Source: an uncultured Flavobacteriaceae bacterium
GTDB taxonomy: Bacteria; Bacteroidota; Bacteroidia; Flavobacteriales; Flavobacteriaceae
DNA length: 55,023 nucleotides
Direction: 5' to 3'
Assembly (NCBI GenBank): GCA_937929935.1
Contig: CALFUL010000022.1
Coordinates: 1 to 55,023 of the forward strand
The position numbers and the translations under genes were made by a program. Shown piece by piece: positions 41,210-51,200 of this stretch. Numbering within the stretch: the stretch's first letter is position 1; every line of letters starts with the position of its first letter. Under the pieces are notes generated by a model. That model saw nothing but the letters and a program-made list of their open reading frames with translations. It was not told the DNA's origin and did not search any database.

Positions 41210-43066
41210 TTACTTATCTAATATATCGCCTTGACCTTTTTGTTTTTGCGTGATATAATCATTAACCATATCTTCTAAAACATTTAGAGGTACAGCACCG
41301 TTTACGAGCACTACATCATGAAATTCGCGAACATCAAACTCATCGCCGAGTGCATCAGTAGCCATTTTTCTAAGTTCTAAAATCTTGTTCATACCCACTT
41401 TATAAGCGGTAGCTTGTGATGGCATTACAATGTGTCTCTCAACCATTTTTACCGCATCACTTTCTGCATTTGGTGTATTATCAGCATAGTATTTGATACC
41501 CTCTTCGCGTGTCCATTTTTTTGCATGAATACCCGTGTCTACCACCAAGCGACAAGCTCTCCAAAGCTCCATTGCTAAACGACCAAAATCAGAATAAGGG
41601 TCACTGTAAAAGCCCATTTCTTTAGGAATATATTCAGTGTATAATCCCCAGCCTTCAGTATAGGCCGTATAGCCACCCATTTTTCGAAACATAGGAATGT
41701 TTTCTAATTCTTGTGACATGGCTCTTTCCATATGATGCCCGGGTATTCCTTCATGATACGCTAGGGCTTCCATTTGATATTTAGGCATCGCCATGATATC
41801 ATACATATTGGCATAATAGGTGCCCGGTCTAGAACCATCTATTGCAGGGGGTTGATAAAATGCTTTGCCTGCTGATTTTTCACGAAAAGATTCCACAGCT
41901 TTTACAATCATATCAGCTTTAGGTTTTCTCAAAAAGAGCTCATCAAGTCTTGTCTTCATACTATCAATCATTCGCGTGGCTTCGGTCATATAATCTTCTC
42001 GGCCTTGTTTGGTATCCGGGTAATAAAACTGCTTGTCTTCTTTCATGAATTTGAAGAAATCTTGAAGCGTACCTTCAAATTTCACCTGTTCTTTAATTGC
42101 ATTCATTTCGGCATGAATACGCTTAACTTCTGAAAGTCCTAGTTCATGAATTTCATCAGAAGTCATATCAGTAGTGGTGGTGCGAGCTAAGGCATTGTTA
42201 AAATAATCGCCACCATCAGGAAATTTCCAAGCACCATGATCTGCAGTTGCTCTTGTTGCTTGGTCTTCAAGAAATGAAATTAATTTAGTGTATGCCGGTT
42301 TTACAGCTGATAACATAGCGGTTTTTGCATTGTCAATCAATGCCGATTTTTCTTCTGAACTGAGTTCGATTTTATCAAGTTTTGATGAGAAATCAGTTAA
42401 TAAGGTGCTTTTTTTAGCAGAATTATCGAAAGGTTGACCTGCCAAAATATTCTTTGATGATTCAATGGCTCTTGGAAAAACAAATTTTGGGGGCATAATA
42501 CCTGCCGCTTCTCTTTCTTTAAGTCCGTCAATTACCTGATCAAAAATCTTAGTTACTCCATTTAAACGAGAGACATAGGCCTCTGCATCACTTTTATTAG
42601 TGATTTGATGCATGTTTATTAAAAATGAAGGCACCTCTGAATGTATGCCAAACATCTGATTTACGGGGTAGTTGTACAAGCGATATTTGTAATCTGAAAT
42701 ACCATTTTCTTGTTGCTGTAAGGCCAATTTATAGCTGAGTTTTGTTGCTTCATTAAGAGCGCTGAGGTTAACAGAATCTTTTAAAAAAGCTAGGCGCATT
42801 TTAGTGCGTTCTAGTTCTTTTACTTCTGCCTCATTTGACATATCATCCCATTTATCATAATCCGTTTTATCGCCTAAATAAGTCTGAAACATCGGAGACA
42901 AAGCTATTTCGGCATCCCATTGATCTTGAAACCAATCATTTAAATTTTTTGATGCAGATGCAACTTCTTCAGGGGTGTAAATTTTAGTTTCTTTCGAATC
43001 ATTTTTACATGCAAAAACTAAGAATACGGTTGCTACAATCAGACAGTTGTGAAATACATTTTTCAT
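41210..43066 (-). CDS. DUF885 family lipoprotein, putative metallopeptidase
   Basis: The 618-aa protein has a lipobox (VFLVFACK) and the DUF885 motif LAYHEGIPGHHMERAMSQEL, an HExxxGHH zinc-binding pattern. It is followed by GGYTAYTEGWGLYTEYIP, containing the probable third ligand glutamate. DUF885 proteins resemble M32/M3-type metallopeptidases in this region; the substrate is not defined. It would be attached to a membrane and face the periplasm. The gene is followed downstream (41147-41209) only by a short AT-rich gap. Confidence 0.75.
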   Translation of the reverse strand: MKNVFHNCLIVATVFLVFACKNDSKETKIYTPEEVASASKNLNDWFQDQWDAEIALSPMFQTYLGDKTDYDKWDDMSNEAEVKELERTKMRLAFLKDSVNLSALNEATKLSYKLALQQQENGISDYKYRLYNYPVNQMFGIHSEVPSFLINMHQITNKSDAEAYVSRLNGVTKIFDQVIDGLKEREAAGIMPPKFVFPRAIESSKNILAGQPFDNSAKKSTLLTDFSSKLDKIELSSEEKSALIDNAKTAMLSAVKPAYTKLISFLEDQATRATADHGAWKFPDGGDYFNNALARTTTTDMTSDEIHELGLSEVKRIHAEMNAIKEQVKFEGTLQDFFKFMKEDKQFYYPDTKQGREDYMTEATRMIDSMKTRLDELFLRKPKADMIVKAVESFREKSAGKAFYQPPAIDGSRPGTYYANMYDIMAMPKYQMEALAYHEGIPGHHMERAMSQELENIPMFRKMGGYTAYTEGWGLYTEYIPKEMGFYSDPYSDFGRLAMELWRACRLVVDTGIHAKKWTREEGIKYYADNTPNAESDAVKMVERHIVMPSQATAYKVGMNKILELRKMATDALGDEFDVREFHDVVLVNGAVPLNVLEDMVNDYITQKQKGQGDILDK

Positions 43067-43105
43067 ATGACATTCTTAAATTAACGAAGTTTAAATATAC
43101 TAAAA

Positions 43106-44218
43106 TTAAGCGTTCAGAACTATTAACTTAGCCGCTTTGGCACTTGCACCAGCACCTCCTAATTTCTGCTTTAAAAAAGTATATTCATCAAGCATTAGCT
43201 GACGTTCTTTTCCGTTAATGATTTTAGTTAATTCAACTTTTAAATTTTGAGTGTTTAATTCATTTTGAATCAATTCTTTGACAACTTCTTTATCCATAAT
43301 CAAATTGACCAAAGAGATATAGTCAAGTGTAATTAATTGTTTTGCAATTTGGTAAGAAAGCCAACTCGCTTTATAGCATACAACCTGAGGCACATTGAAT
43401 AAAGCTGTTTCTAAGGTGGCAGTACCACTGGTTACCAAAGCCGCATGAGAAATACTTAAAAGTTCATAGGTTTTATTCGCCACAAAACTAACATTGGGGT
43501 TTTTTAAAAACTGAGCGTAAAATTCATGTTCTAAGCTAGGCGCACCGGCAATCACAAATTCAAAATCTGTAAAACTATCGATAACGCTCAGCATGATAGA
43601 TAGCATTTTTTTCACTTCTTGTTCTCTACTACCAGGTAATAAAGCAATAATGGGTTTGTTACTTTTTATAGCATTTTCTGAACGGAATATGTCTTCATCA
43701 ATTTCTGTTTTGTTTTCAATGGCATCAATCAATGGATGCCCCACAAATTCAACCGAAAAATTATGCTTTTTCTCGTAAAACGCCTTTTCAAAAGGTAAGA
43801 TGACATACATGGCATCAACATCTCTTTTTATTCGGGTAATTCTGTTTTCTCTTGACGCCCAAATTTGAGGAGAAATGTAATAGTTAGTTTTAATGTTTTG
43901 TAGTTTGGCCCATTTGGCTATTCTAAGATTGAAGCCCGAATAGTCAATAAAAATTAAAACATCTGGTTTAAAATCAAGAATGTCAGTTTTACACATCTTG
44001 ATGTTTTTGAAAATAGCATTCAAATTGAACAAAACCTCAAGAAACCCCATAAAGGCGGTTTCTTTATAGTGTTTTACCAAAGTGCCGCCTGCCTTTAGCA
44101 TTAAATCACCACCCCAGCATCTAATATTTGCCTTTGAATCTTCAATTTTTAAAGCATTGATGAGGTTAGATCCATGAAGGTCACCTGAAGCTTCTCCGGC
44201 AATGATGTAATAGTTCAT
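43106..44218 (-). CDS. lpxB: Lipid-A-disaccharide synthase
   Basis: The 370-aa length and motifs match LpxB (GT19): YYIIAGEASGDLHGSNLI, RCWGGDLMLKAGG, FIDYSGFNLRIAKWAK, NYYISPQIWASRENRI, ALLPGSREQEVKKML and LVTSGTATLETALFNVPQVV. It joins UDP-2,3-diacylglucosamine and lipid X to form the lipid A disaccharide at the inner membrane. The gene lies downstream of surE and a small membrane gene on the same strand. Confidence 0.93.
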   Translation of the reverse strand: MNYYIIAGEASGDLHGSNLINALKIEDSKANIRCWGGDLMLKAGGTLVKHYKETAFMGFLEVLFNLNAIFKNIKMCKTDILDFKPDVLIFIDYSGFNLRIAKWAKLQNIKTNYYISPQIWASRENRITRIKRDVDAMYVILPFEKAFYEKKHNFSVEFVGHPLIDAIENKTEIDEDIFRSENAIKSNKPIIALLPGSREQEVKKMLSIMLSVIDSFTDFEFVIAGAPSLEHEFYAQFLKNPNVSFVANKTYELLSISHAALVTSGTATLETALFNVPQVVCYKASWLSYQIAKQLITLDYISLVNLIMDKEVVKELIQNELNTQNLKVELTKIINGKERQLMLDEYTFLKQKLGGAGASAKAAKLIVLNA

Positions 44219-44270
44219 TTTGAGAAATTCAACTGTTTGCGCTGCATCCTAAAAGATTAGGTTAAAGCGA

Positions 44271-44576
44271 TTAAAATATTTTATAATACAAAATAATGAA
44301 AGCCGTTAAAATGGTCGCTATTAAAACCCCCTTAGCCCTACTGTCGCGTCGAATTCTAAGAAAACCAAAAAAGGCAATTAAATTAAGAATAGCCCCTAAA
44401 GCCAAAAGACTACCCACATGGCCTTGTTCAATGGCGGCATTAAAGGTTTCTTTAATGCTCAAATCAGAGAATATGATGATATACAAGAGTGTTCCTATTG
44501 TATTGGCTAAAAGGCCTACAATAAAGCCGATTACTATTTCTTTTTTGGTATTGATTCTAATCTTACTTTTATTCAT
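44271..44576 (-). CDS. Small three-helix membrane protein
   Basis: The 101-aa protein has three hydrophobic segments (VIGFIVGLLANTIGTLLYII, LLALGAILNLIAFFGFL and VLIATILTAFIILYY) and a basic N-terminus. I do not recognise a family beyond its recurrent position between surE and lpxB in flavobacteria, which I recall but cannot verify here. It starts 21 bp after surE and probably shares its transcript. No function can be assigned. Confidence 0.65.
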   Translation of the reverse strand: MNKSKIRINTKKEIVIGFIVGLLANTIGTLLYIIIFSDLSIKETFNAAIEQGHVGSLLALGAILNLIAFFGFLRIRRDSRAKGVLIATILTAFIILYYKIF

Positions 44577-44597
44577 TTTTTTTAAATAAACGTCTCG

Positions 44598-45374
44598 TTA
44601 TTTTAGTTGCCAAGTATTAATGTTTTGAATGGCATGGTGGGCGGTTAAATCAAATTGAGTAGGTACCACAGAAATATAACCCTCAGCCAAGGCCCATTCA
44701 TCAGTGTCTTCTCCGTTATCTAAAAGATCAAACTCTCCGGTAAGCCAATAATAATCTTTGCCCATGGGGCTCTTACGCTTGTCAAACTTCTCTTTCCAGT
44801 TGGCGCGTGCTTGACGGCATACTTTAATACCTTTTATTTCATCGCTTGAAAGTTTTGGAATATTTACATTCAGTACTACTCCATTTGGAATTCCGTTTTC
44901 AAGCGCTTGATTTATTATTTTTTGAATGAATATTTTTGCCTGAGAAAAATCAGCTTTCCATGTAAAATCACATAGTGAAAACCCAATTGCAGGTACCCCT
45001 TCAATACCCGCTTCAATAGCAGCACTCATGGTGCCAGAATAAATAACATTTATTGAAGAGTTTGAACCGTGATTGATACCGCTAAGCACAATGTCTGGTT
45101 TCTTATCTAATAGTTCTTGAAGGCCTATTTTCACACAGTCTGCGGGCGTACCACTACAACTGTAGGCAGTTTTAACGCCATTTTCATCAAGCGTATTAAT
45201 TTTAGTTGCGTGAAGCGTACTATTTATAGTTATGGCGTGGCCCATTCCTGATTGCGGACTATCAGGTGCAACAACAAAAACATCTCCAATTTCGCTTGCA
45301 AAACTAATTAAAGCCTGTATGCCAGGGGCCGTGATTCCGTCGTCATTTGTAACCAATATTAATGGTTTTGCCAT
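44598..45374 (-). CDS. surE: 5'/3'-nucleotidase SurE
   Basis: The 258-aa protein opens with ILVTNDDGITAPGIQAL (metal-binding D11-D12), followed by VAPDSPQSGMGHAIT, SCSGTPADCVKIGL and VLSGINHGSNSSINVIYSGT, the full set of SurE metal and phosphate ligands. It dephosphorylates nucleoside 5'- and 3'-monophosphates. It is the first gene of the surE, small membrane protein, lpxB group. The 209-bp gap upstream (45375-45583) contains no other gene I can identify. Confidence 0.93.
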   Translation of the reverse strand: MAKPLILVTNDDGITAPGIQALISFASEIGDVFVVAPDSPQSGMGHAITINSTLHATKINTLDENGVKTAYSCSGTPADCVKIGLQELLDKKPDIVLSGINHGSNSSINVIYSGTMSAAIEAGIEGVPAIGFSLCDFTWKADFSQAKIFIQKIINQALENGIPNGVVLNVNIPKLSSDEIKGIKVCRQARANWKEKFDKRKSPMGKDYYWLTGEFDLLDNGEDTDEWALAEGYISVVPTQFDLTAHHAIQNINTWQLK

Positions 45375-45583
45375 TTTTTATAATTTATACAGTAAAAATA
45401 CGTTTAAAAAAAGATATGAACTTTCATTATATATATCGAAAAAAATAGTTCGCTGTTTCTATTGTGGCATAGTTTTTTCAGTATATTAGAGAATTCATTA
45501 ATTACGCTCTGAATTGATTTCCAAATCGAGGCTGGTTTTGAATTAAAAAACAGCCAGTTAGAAAATTTAAATACCATAATTTT

Positions 45584-47734
45584 ATGAAGAAGAATTTAAC
45601 CTTTCCCCTTTTTATTATGTTGATTGCTGTAGCTTCATGCAGCTTCACAAACAAGAGTTTTGAAAATGATGACAAAGATAAACTGTTGTTAGATATCATT
45701 TCTTATGTACTGAATAAGGGTCACTATGAACCAAAAGAAATTAATGACGATTTCTCATCAAATGTGTTTGATGATTTCATTGATGTTATTGATCCTACTA
45801 AGCGTTATTTTATAAAGTCTGATATTGAAGAATTTGAACGTCAAAGATTTCAAATTGACGATCAAATCAAAAACACTGACATTACCTTCTTTAATTTGGT
45901 ATATGATCGTTTAATGATTCGAATGGGTGAAGTGAAAGGCATCTATAAAGAAGTTTTGGCAGTTCCCTTTGATTACAGTAAAGATGAAACTATCAATATT
46001 GAATATGATAAAATGGACTATACCCTTGATAGTGAGGGCTTGAAAGAACGATGGAGAAAACAGCTTAAATATGCAACCTTGAATACATATGACTCAAAAA
46101 TAAGTCATATTCATGATAATGACGACCCTTTTGAGGAAAGTCATCAGCATAGCGACGAAGAAGAAAATATGACGCCTAAAAAGGCTGAAACTATAGCAAG
46201 AGAATCTACGCTTAAAACACTAAATGAGTACTATGTTTGGTTTGATGATTTGCAGCGAAAAGATTTCTTTGAGCAGTATATCAATAGTATCGTTGATGAG
46301 TTTGATCCACACACTTTTTATTTTGGTCCGCGTGAAAAAGAGAAATTTGACATGAGCATGTCAGGTAAATTTGAAGGAATTGGAGCAAGATTACAGAAAA
46401 GTCAAGAAGGCGCAAAAATAGTTGATATTATTTCAGGTGGCCCTGTTTGGCGTGATGCTTCTCTAGAGGTTGGTGATATGATTCTTAAAGTTGCTCAAGA
46501 AGGTGAAGTACCTGTTGATATTGTGGGTATGCGTTTAGATGACGCCATTAAAATGATAAAAGGACGTAAAAATACTGTTGTTGAGCTTACCGTTAAAAAA
46601 ATTGATGGTTCAAATGAAGTTGTATCAATAAGAAGAGATGTTGTTGAGTTAGAAGAGTCATTTGCAAAGTCAGTTAATATTAGTAAAGAAAATCAAAAAT
46701 TTGGTTTAATTCATTTGCCTAAATTTTATGTAGATTTTGATGATTACAGCGAGCGAAACTGTGCTACTGATGTGGCAAAAGAAATTGAGCGTTTAAAAGA
46801 AGAAGGTGCTGAAGGTTTAATTTTAGATTTACGTGACAATGGTGGCGGATCTTTAAAAACGGTTGTTGAAATGGCTGGTCTTTTCATAAAAGACGGACCC
46901 ATTGTTCAAGTACAGTCTTCTGGTAAGAATAAAGATGTTTATGATGATAAAGATGAACGCATTCAGTGGGATGGACCTCTTGTTATTCTAGTAAATGAAT
47001 TGTCAGCTTCTGCATCTGAAATTTTAGCAGCTGCCATGCAAGATTATAAAAGAGGCGTTGTTATAGGAAGCAAGCAAACCTTCGGAAAAGGTACCGTTCA
47101 GAATGTTATTGATTTAACCAGTATTGTTCGCAGTAACGAACATGGCGAACTAGGCGCTATTAAATTAACCACTCAAAAATTTTATAGAATTAGTGGTGGT
47201 TCAACACAATTAGAAGGTGTGAAAAGTGACGTGGTTGTGCCAGACAAGTATAGCTATCTTGATATTGGTGAGCGTGGTCAATCTAACCCTTTAAAATGGG
47301 ATAAAATTTCTCCTGCAGATTATAGCCCATGGAAAGGTGCAATTAACTATAAAGAAACAATTGCTAAAAGTTCAGCAAGAATGGAAGAGAACAATCAGAT
47401 TAAACTGATTGAAGAAAATGCGCAATGGTTAAAAACGCAACAAGATGAAGTTCAAATTTCATTGAATTATGATAATTACATTGTTGAAAAAGAAAAAGAT
47501 AAAGCTAAATCTGATTATTTCAAAAAAATGAAAGATTATGATTCAAAGCTAGATTTTGGTTCATTGCAATATGAGCAAGAATTGTTCACTAAAGATTCTG
47601 TTTTAAGAGAAAAAAGAAATCGCTGGCATAAAAATCTTGCAAGAGATGTTTACGTTGAAGAGGCGGTTAATGTATTACAAGACCTTAAAATTTCTTCAAT
47701 TAAGCGTTCAAAGATTGCGAGCGTAAAAGGATAA
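45584..47734 (+). CDS. prc: Carboxy-terminal processing protease (Tsp/Prc-like, S41)
   Basis: The 716-aa lipoprotein (lipobox IAVASC) has the Prc architecture. It starts with an N-terminal DUF3340-like helical domain (YVLNKGHYEPKEINDDFSSN). A PDZ domain lies around residues 250-335 (GIGARLQKSQEGAKIVDIIS). The S41 catalytic domain follows, with ELSASASEIL (residues 472-481, nucleophile within SASASE) and the general base K502 in FGKGTVQ. A C-terminal Lys/Glu-rich domain ends the protein. It degrades or trims periplasmic proteins from their C-termini. A strong palindromic terminator follows at 47753. Confidence 0.88.
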   Translation: MKKNLTFPLFIMLIAVASCSFTNKSFENDDKDKLLLDIISYVLNKGHYEPKEINDDFSSNVFDDFIDVIDPTKRYFIKSDIEEFERQRFQIDDQIKNTDITFFNLVYDRLMIRMGEVKGIYKEVLAVPFDYSKDETINIEYDKMDYTLDSEGLKERWRKQLKYATLNTYDSKISHIHDNDDPFEESHQHSDEEENMTPKKAETIARESTLKTLNEYYVWFDDLQRKDFFEQYINSIVDEFDPHTFYFGPREKEKFDMSMSGKFEGIGARLQKSQEGAKIVDIISGGPVWRDASLEVGDMILKVAQEGEVPVDIVGMRLDDAIKMIKGRKNTVVELTVKKIDGSNEVVSIRRDVVELEESFAKSVNISKENQKFGLIHLPKFYVDFDDYSERNCATDVAKEIERLKEEGAEGLILDLRDNGGGSLKTVVEMAGLFIKDGPIVQVQSSGKNKDVYDDKDERIQWDGPLVILVNELSASASEILAAAMQDYKRGVVIGSKQTFGKGTVQNVIDLTSIVRSNEHGELGAIKLTTQKFYRISGGSTQLEGVKSDVVVPDKYSYLDIGERGQSNPLKWDKISPADYSPWKGAINYKETIAKSSARMEENNQIKLIEENAQWLKTQQDEVQISLNYDNYIVEKEKDKAKSDYFKKMKDYDSKLDFGSLQYEQELFTKDSVLREKRNRWHKNLARDVYVEEAVNVLQDLKISSIKRSKIASVKG

Positions 47735-47752
47735 TATCAAACCATATTCAAT

Positions 47753-47788
47753 AAAAAAAATCCCCGCTAATTAGCGGGGATTTTTTTT
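47753..47788. terminator. Bidirectional terminator after prc
   Basis: The perfect palindrome TCCCCGCTAATTAGCGGGGA (47761-47780) is flanked by A8 and T8. It separates the protease gene from the CRISPR region. The 528-bp gap 47735-48262 holds this terminator and then the tracrRNA; 47789-47909 shows nothing else I can name. Confidence 0.9.
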
Positions 47789-47909
47789 ATGGCGATATTT
47801 TGCGTTTAGTGTATATTACTATTAAAAAATGTGTTATTTTTCTTAAATTTTTTCGTAAATATTATTTATCTTCCTACCCCAATAACGTCTCCTCAATTAT
47901 AATCAGCAT

Positions 47910-47934
47910 AAAAAAGCGACCCCATTAAGGCCGC
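47910..47934 (-). terminator. Intrinsic terminator of tracrRNA
   Basis: On the minus strand GCGGCCU and GGGUCGC (47934-47916) form a 7-bp stem with a UAAUG loop, followed by six U (47915-47910). It is also the third, shortened copy of the tracrRNA module. Confidence 0.75.
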
Positions 47935-48166
47935 TTTAAATGTTTTATTTACTGATTTTTATTTTAAATACGGTGTTCATGAAACATTCAACAATGAAAA
48001 AGGCGACATGAATTAACATACCGCCTTGAATGTTTTAGCTCACGTATTTATTATTTTCATTGGTGTTCGTGAAACATTTAAATAAAGAGAAAGCGATACT
48101 AGAATTAACCAGTACCGCTTTAAATGTTTTCACAACGGAATAATCCTTATTGTGAATTGCTTTCAG
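47910..48166 (-). ncRNA. Type II-C tracrRNA with three tandem hairpin modules
   Basis: On the minus strand the RNA starts with a 17-nt anti-repeat (48166-48150, CTGAAAGCAATTCACAA) exactly complementary to the 5' part of the CRISPR repeat. Next come a small hairpin AAGGATTATTCC and the sequence GTTGTGAAAACATTTAAAGC that is typical of Bacteroidota tracrRNAs. Three related stem-loop modules follow: inner hairpins at 48118-48093, 48025-48002 and 47934-47916. The first two are enclosed by longer stems (48133-48119 with 48082-48069; 48035-48026 with 47991-47982). The third is followed by U6 and acts as a terminator. Wobble pairs form only on this strand. The exact 5' and 3' ends are estimates. Confidence 0.8.
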
Positions 48167-48171
48167 TAGTG

Positions 48172-48202
48172 TAAATATAATAAAAGAAAGTAGTTAGGCA
48201 AT
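48172..48202 (-). promoter_or_regulatory. Candidate tracrRNA promoter
   Basis: Minus-strand ATTG (48202-48199), 19 nt, then TATATTTA (48179-48172) fits the Bacteroidota TTTG-N19-TAnnTTTG pattern with one mismatch in each box. Initiation 5-8 nt downstream would fall at the first bases of the anti-repeat. Confidence 0.5.
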
Positions 48203-48262
48203 TACAGATTTGCGTAAAATAAAAATTAAAGACTTGTTTAGCTTTAAATAAATTAATTATAA

Positions 48263-51200
48263 ATGAAACGAATTTTAGGACTTGATTTGGGAACTACCTC
48301 AATAGGTTGGGCTTTTGTAAACGAAGCAGAAAATGATAACGAAACTTCATCGATTATTCGAACAGGAGTTCGTGTCATACCCTTATCTACAGATGAACAA
48401 CAAGACTTTAAAAAAGGAAACACTATCACTATCAATGCCGACCGCACTTTGAAACGGGGCATGCGAAGAAATTTACAACGCTACAAACAAAGACGAGAGG
48501 CGGTAATCGATATTTTGACCAAAATTGGTTTTATAAATAAGAAAATAAAGCTTTCAGAAGACCAAAAAGCAACGCACAGCACTTACGAATTAAGGGCAAA
48601 AGCACCTTCAGAAAAACTAACAAAAGATGAGTTTGCACGTGTTCTTCTTATGATTAATAAAAAACGTGGTTATAAAAGTAGTAGGAAAGCCAATAACCAA
48701 GAAGAGGGTCAACTGATTGATGGAATGGCTATAGCCAAAAGACTGCATAATGAAAAATTAACCCCAGGGCAGTTATCCCATAATTTTCTAAAAGAAGGCA
48801 AAAAATTATTGCCGGACTATTATCGTTCAGATTTACAAAACGAATTTGACGGAATCTGGAACTTCCAAGAACAATTTTACCCGAACAGTTTAACCCAAAA
48901 ACACAAAGAAGCGTTATGCGGGCTTAACAAAACGAATACAGGACAATATTTTGAGAAAACCATAAAAACGGAACGGGCCGAGAATAAGGGAAAGGAAAAA
49001 AAGATACGTGAATATGAATGGCGTTCAAAGGCTTTGAAGGAGCAATTGCCTCTTGAACAAATTGCCTTTACTCTAACTGAAATTAACAACCAGATCAATC
49101 AATCCAGTGGTTATCTAGGTGCTATAAGCGATCGGAGCAAGGAGCTTTATTTTAATGATTTAACCGTTGGGCAATTTCAATACAACCAACTAAAATCATA
49201 CCCGCATGCCACCCTTAAGAACCAAGTGTTCTATCGTCAAGACTATATGGATGAGTTTGATGCTATTTGGAAGCAACAATCAAAACACTATCCTGAATTG
49301 ACTGAAAAGGTTCGAAAAGAACTTAGAGATGTCTCCATCTTCTATCAAAGACGTTTGAAATCACAAAAAGGGCTTATAAATATTTGTGAATTTGAAGCCG
49401 TAGAAAGAAATGTGACCATTGACAGTGTTATCAAAAAGAAATTACTTGGTCCTCGAGTAGCTCCTAAATCCTCTCCGGTTTTCCAACAATCCAAAGTATG
49501 GCAAAATATCAACGCGATAAAACTTACTAATGAGAAATCTAAAGAGGTAACCGTTTTAGATGAAGATTTACGTGAATCACTTTTTGAAATACTTAACGTT
49601 AGCGAAGGTTGGACTGACAAACAATTTTTGTCATGGCTCGCTAAAAATTCGGACTTAAAAGGTAAAGAATGGAAAGTCAATTTTGATAAACTTCAGGGAA
49701 ATCGCACACAAGCGGCATTATTTTTAGCGTACGCAAAAATAGCTCAACAGGAGGGATGGGACACTCTCGATTTCAAAAATCGAGGTAGGTCTTTAGTAGA
49801 CGATTTAAAAATCTGCTTTCAGGAAATCGGAATAGAACCCAATCTATTCGATGTCGATTTTGAGCTCAAGGGCAATGATTTTAGCAAGCAAGCTTCTTAT
49901 CAACTTTGGCATCTCTTGTATTCTTACGAAGACGATAATTCGCCAACGGGTACCCAAAGCTTGATTCAAAAACTTCAAGATAATTTCGGGTTTAAAAAAG
50001 AACACGCCCAAGTATTGTCAAGGGTTACTTTTCAACAAGATTACGGCAATTTGAGTGTTCGCGCCATACGCAAAATATATCCTTTTTTAGAGGAAGGAAA
50101 AATGTATGATGAGGCATGCGAATTGGCGGGTTATAATCATTCTAACTCCATTACTTCTGAAGAAAATAAAAATCGTGAACTAGAGGACAGGCTAGAAATT
50201 TTAAGAAAAAACTCTTTACGTAACCCCGTTGTTGAGAAGATTCTGAATCAAATGATAAATGTAATCAATGCCATCTTAAACGACACGGAAATGGGAAGAC
50301 CCGATGAAATTCGGATAGAGCTGGCTAGGGAACTAAAAAAAACGGCCAAACAGCGAAAAGAATTGACCCAAGCCATCGGAAAGGCCACTTCTGATCATAT
50401 TGCCTTTCGGGAAAAAATCAAAAAAGAATTTGGTCTGGCTTACGTTAGTCGCAAAGACTTGATAAAGTACAAACTGTATTTAGAGCTAAAATCCATTGGG
50501 TTTAAAACATTGTATTCTGGAACATATATCAAGCCAGAAGAACTGTTTACTAATAAATTCGATGTAGAACATATTATTCCACAGTCGGTACTTTTCGATG
50601 ATTCTTTCTCAAATAAAACATTGGAGCTAAAAGATGTAAATCTTGAAAAAGGAAATGAAACTGCCTTTGATTATTGTGAGCGTAAAGGTTGGTTCGAAGA
50701 TTTCAATTCAAGGGTACAAGATGTATTCACTCAAAAAGGCATACGCTATGGCAAGCTGAAAAAGCTATTGATGTCCAAAAGTGACGTTCCCGAAGGATTT
50801 TTAAACCGTGATTTGGGTAACTCGGCGTATATCGCAAAAAAGGCATCTGAAATTTTGCAATCCATTACGAAAAAAGTTAGTGCTACTTCAGGCAGCATTA
50901 CGGCTAAATTGCGAAGTGATTGGGAGTTAATTAATGTGCTACAAGAGTTGAATTGGGAAAAATATGAAGCGTTAGGGCTTACTTACTACGACTATAATAA
51001 AAGTGGCAAGGCACTTCCTAGAATTAAGGATTGGACTAAACGCAATGACCACCGTCATCATGCTATGGATGCCATTACGGTAGCGTTTACCAAACCTGCG
51101 TTCATTCAATATCTAAATAATATGAATGCCAAGAGTGAAAAAGGCGGCGAAATTTACGGTATCGAGAAAAAATACACCTACCGTAATGGAGAAGGCGGTA

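Noticed and set aside
48150..48166. A stray degenerate CRISPR repeat upstream of cas9.
   Set aside because: The 17-nt match is isolated, preceded by a promoter-like element and followed by tracrRNA-type hairpins and a terminator, so it is the anti-repeat.
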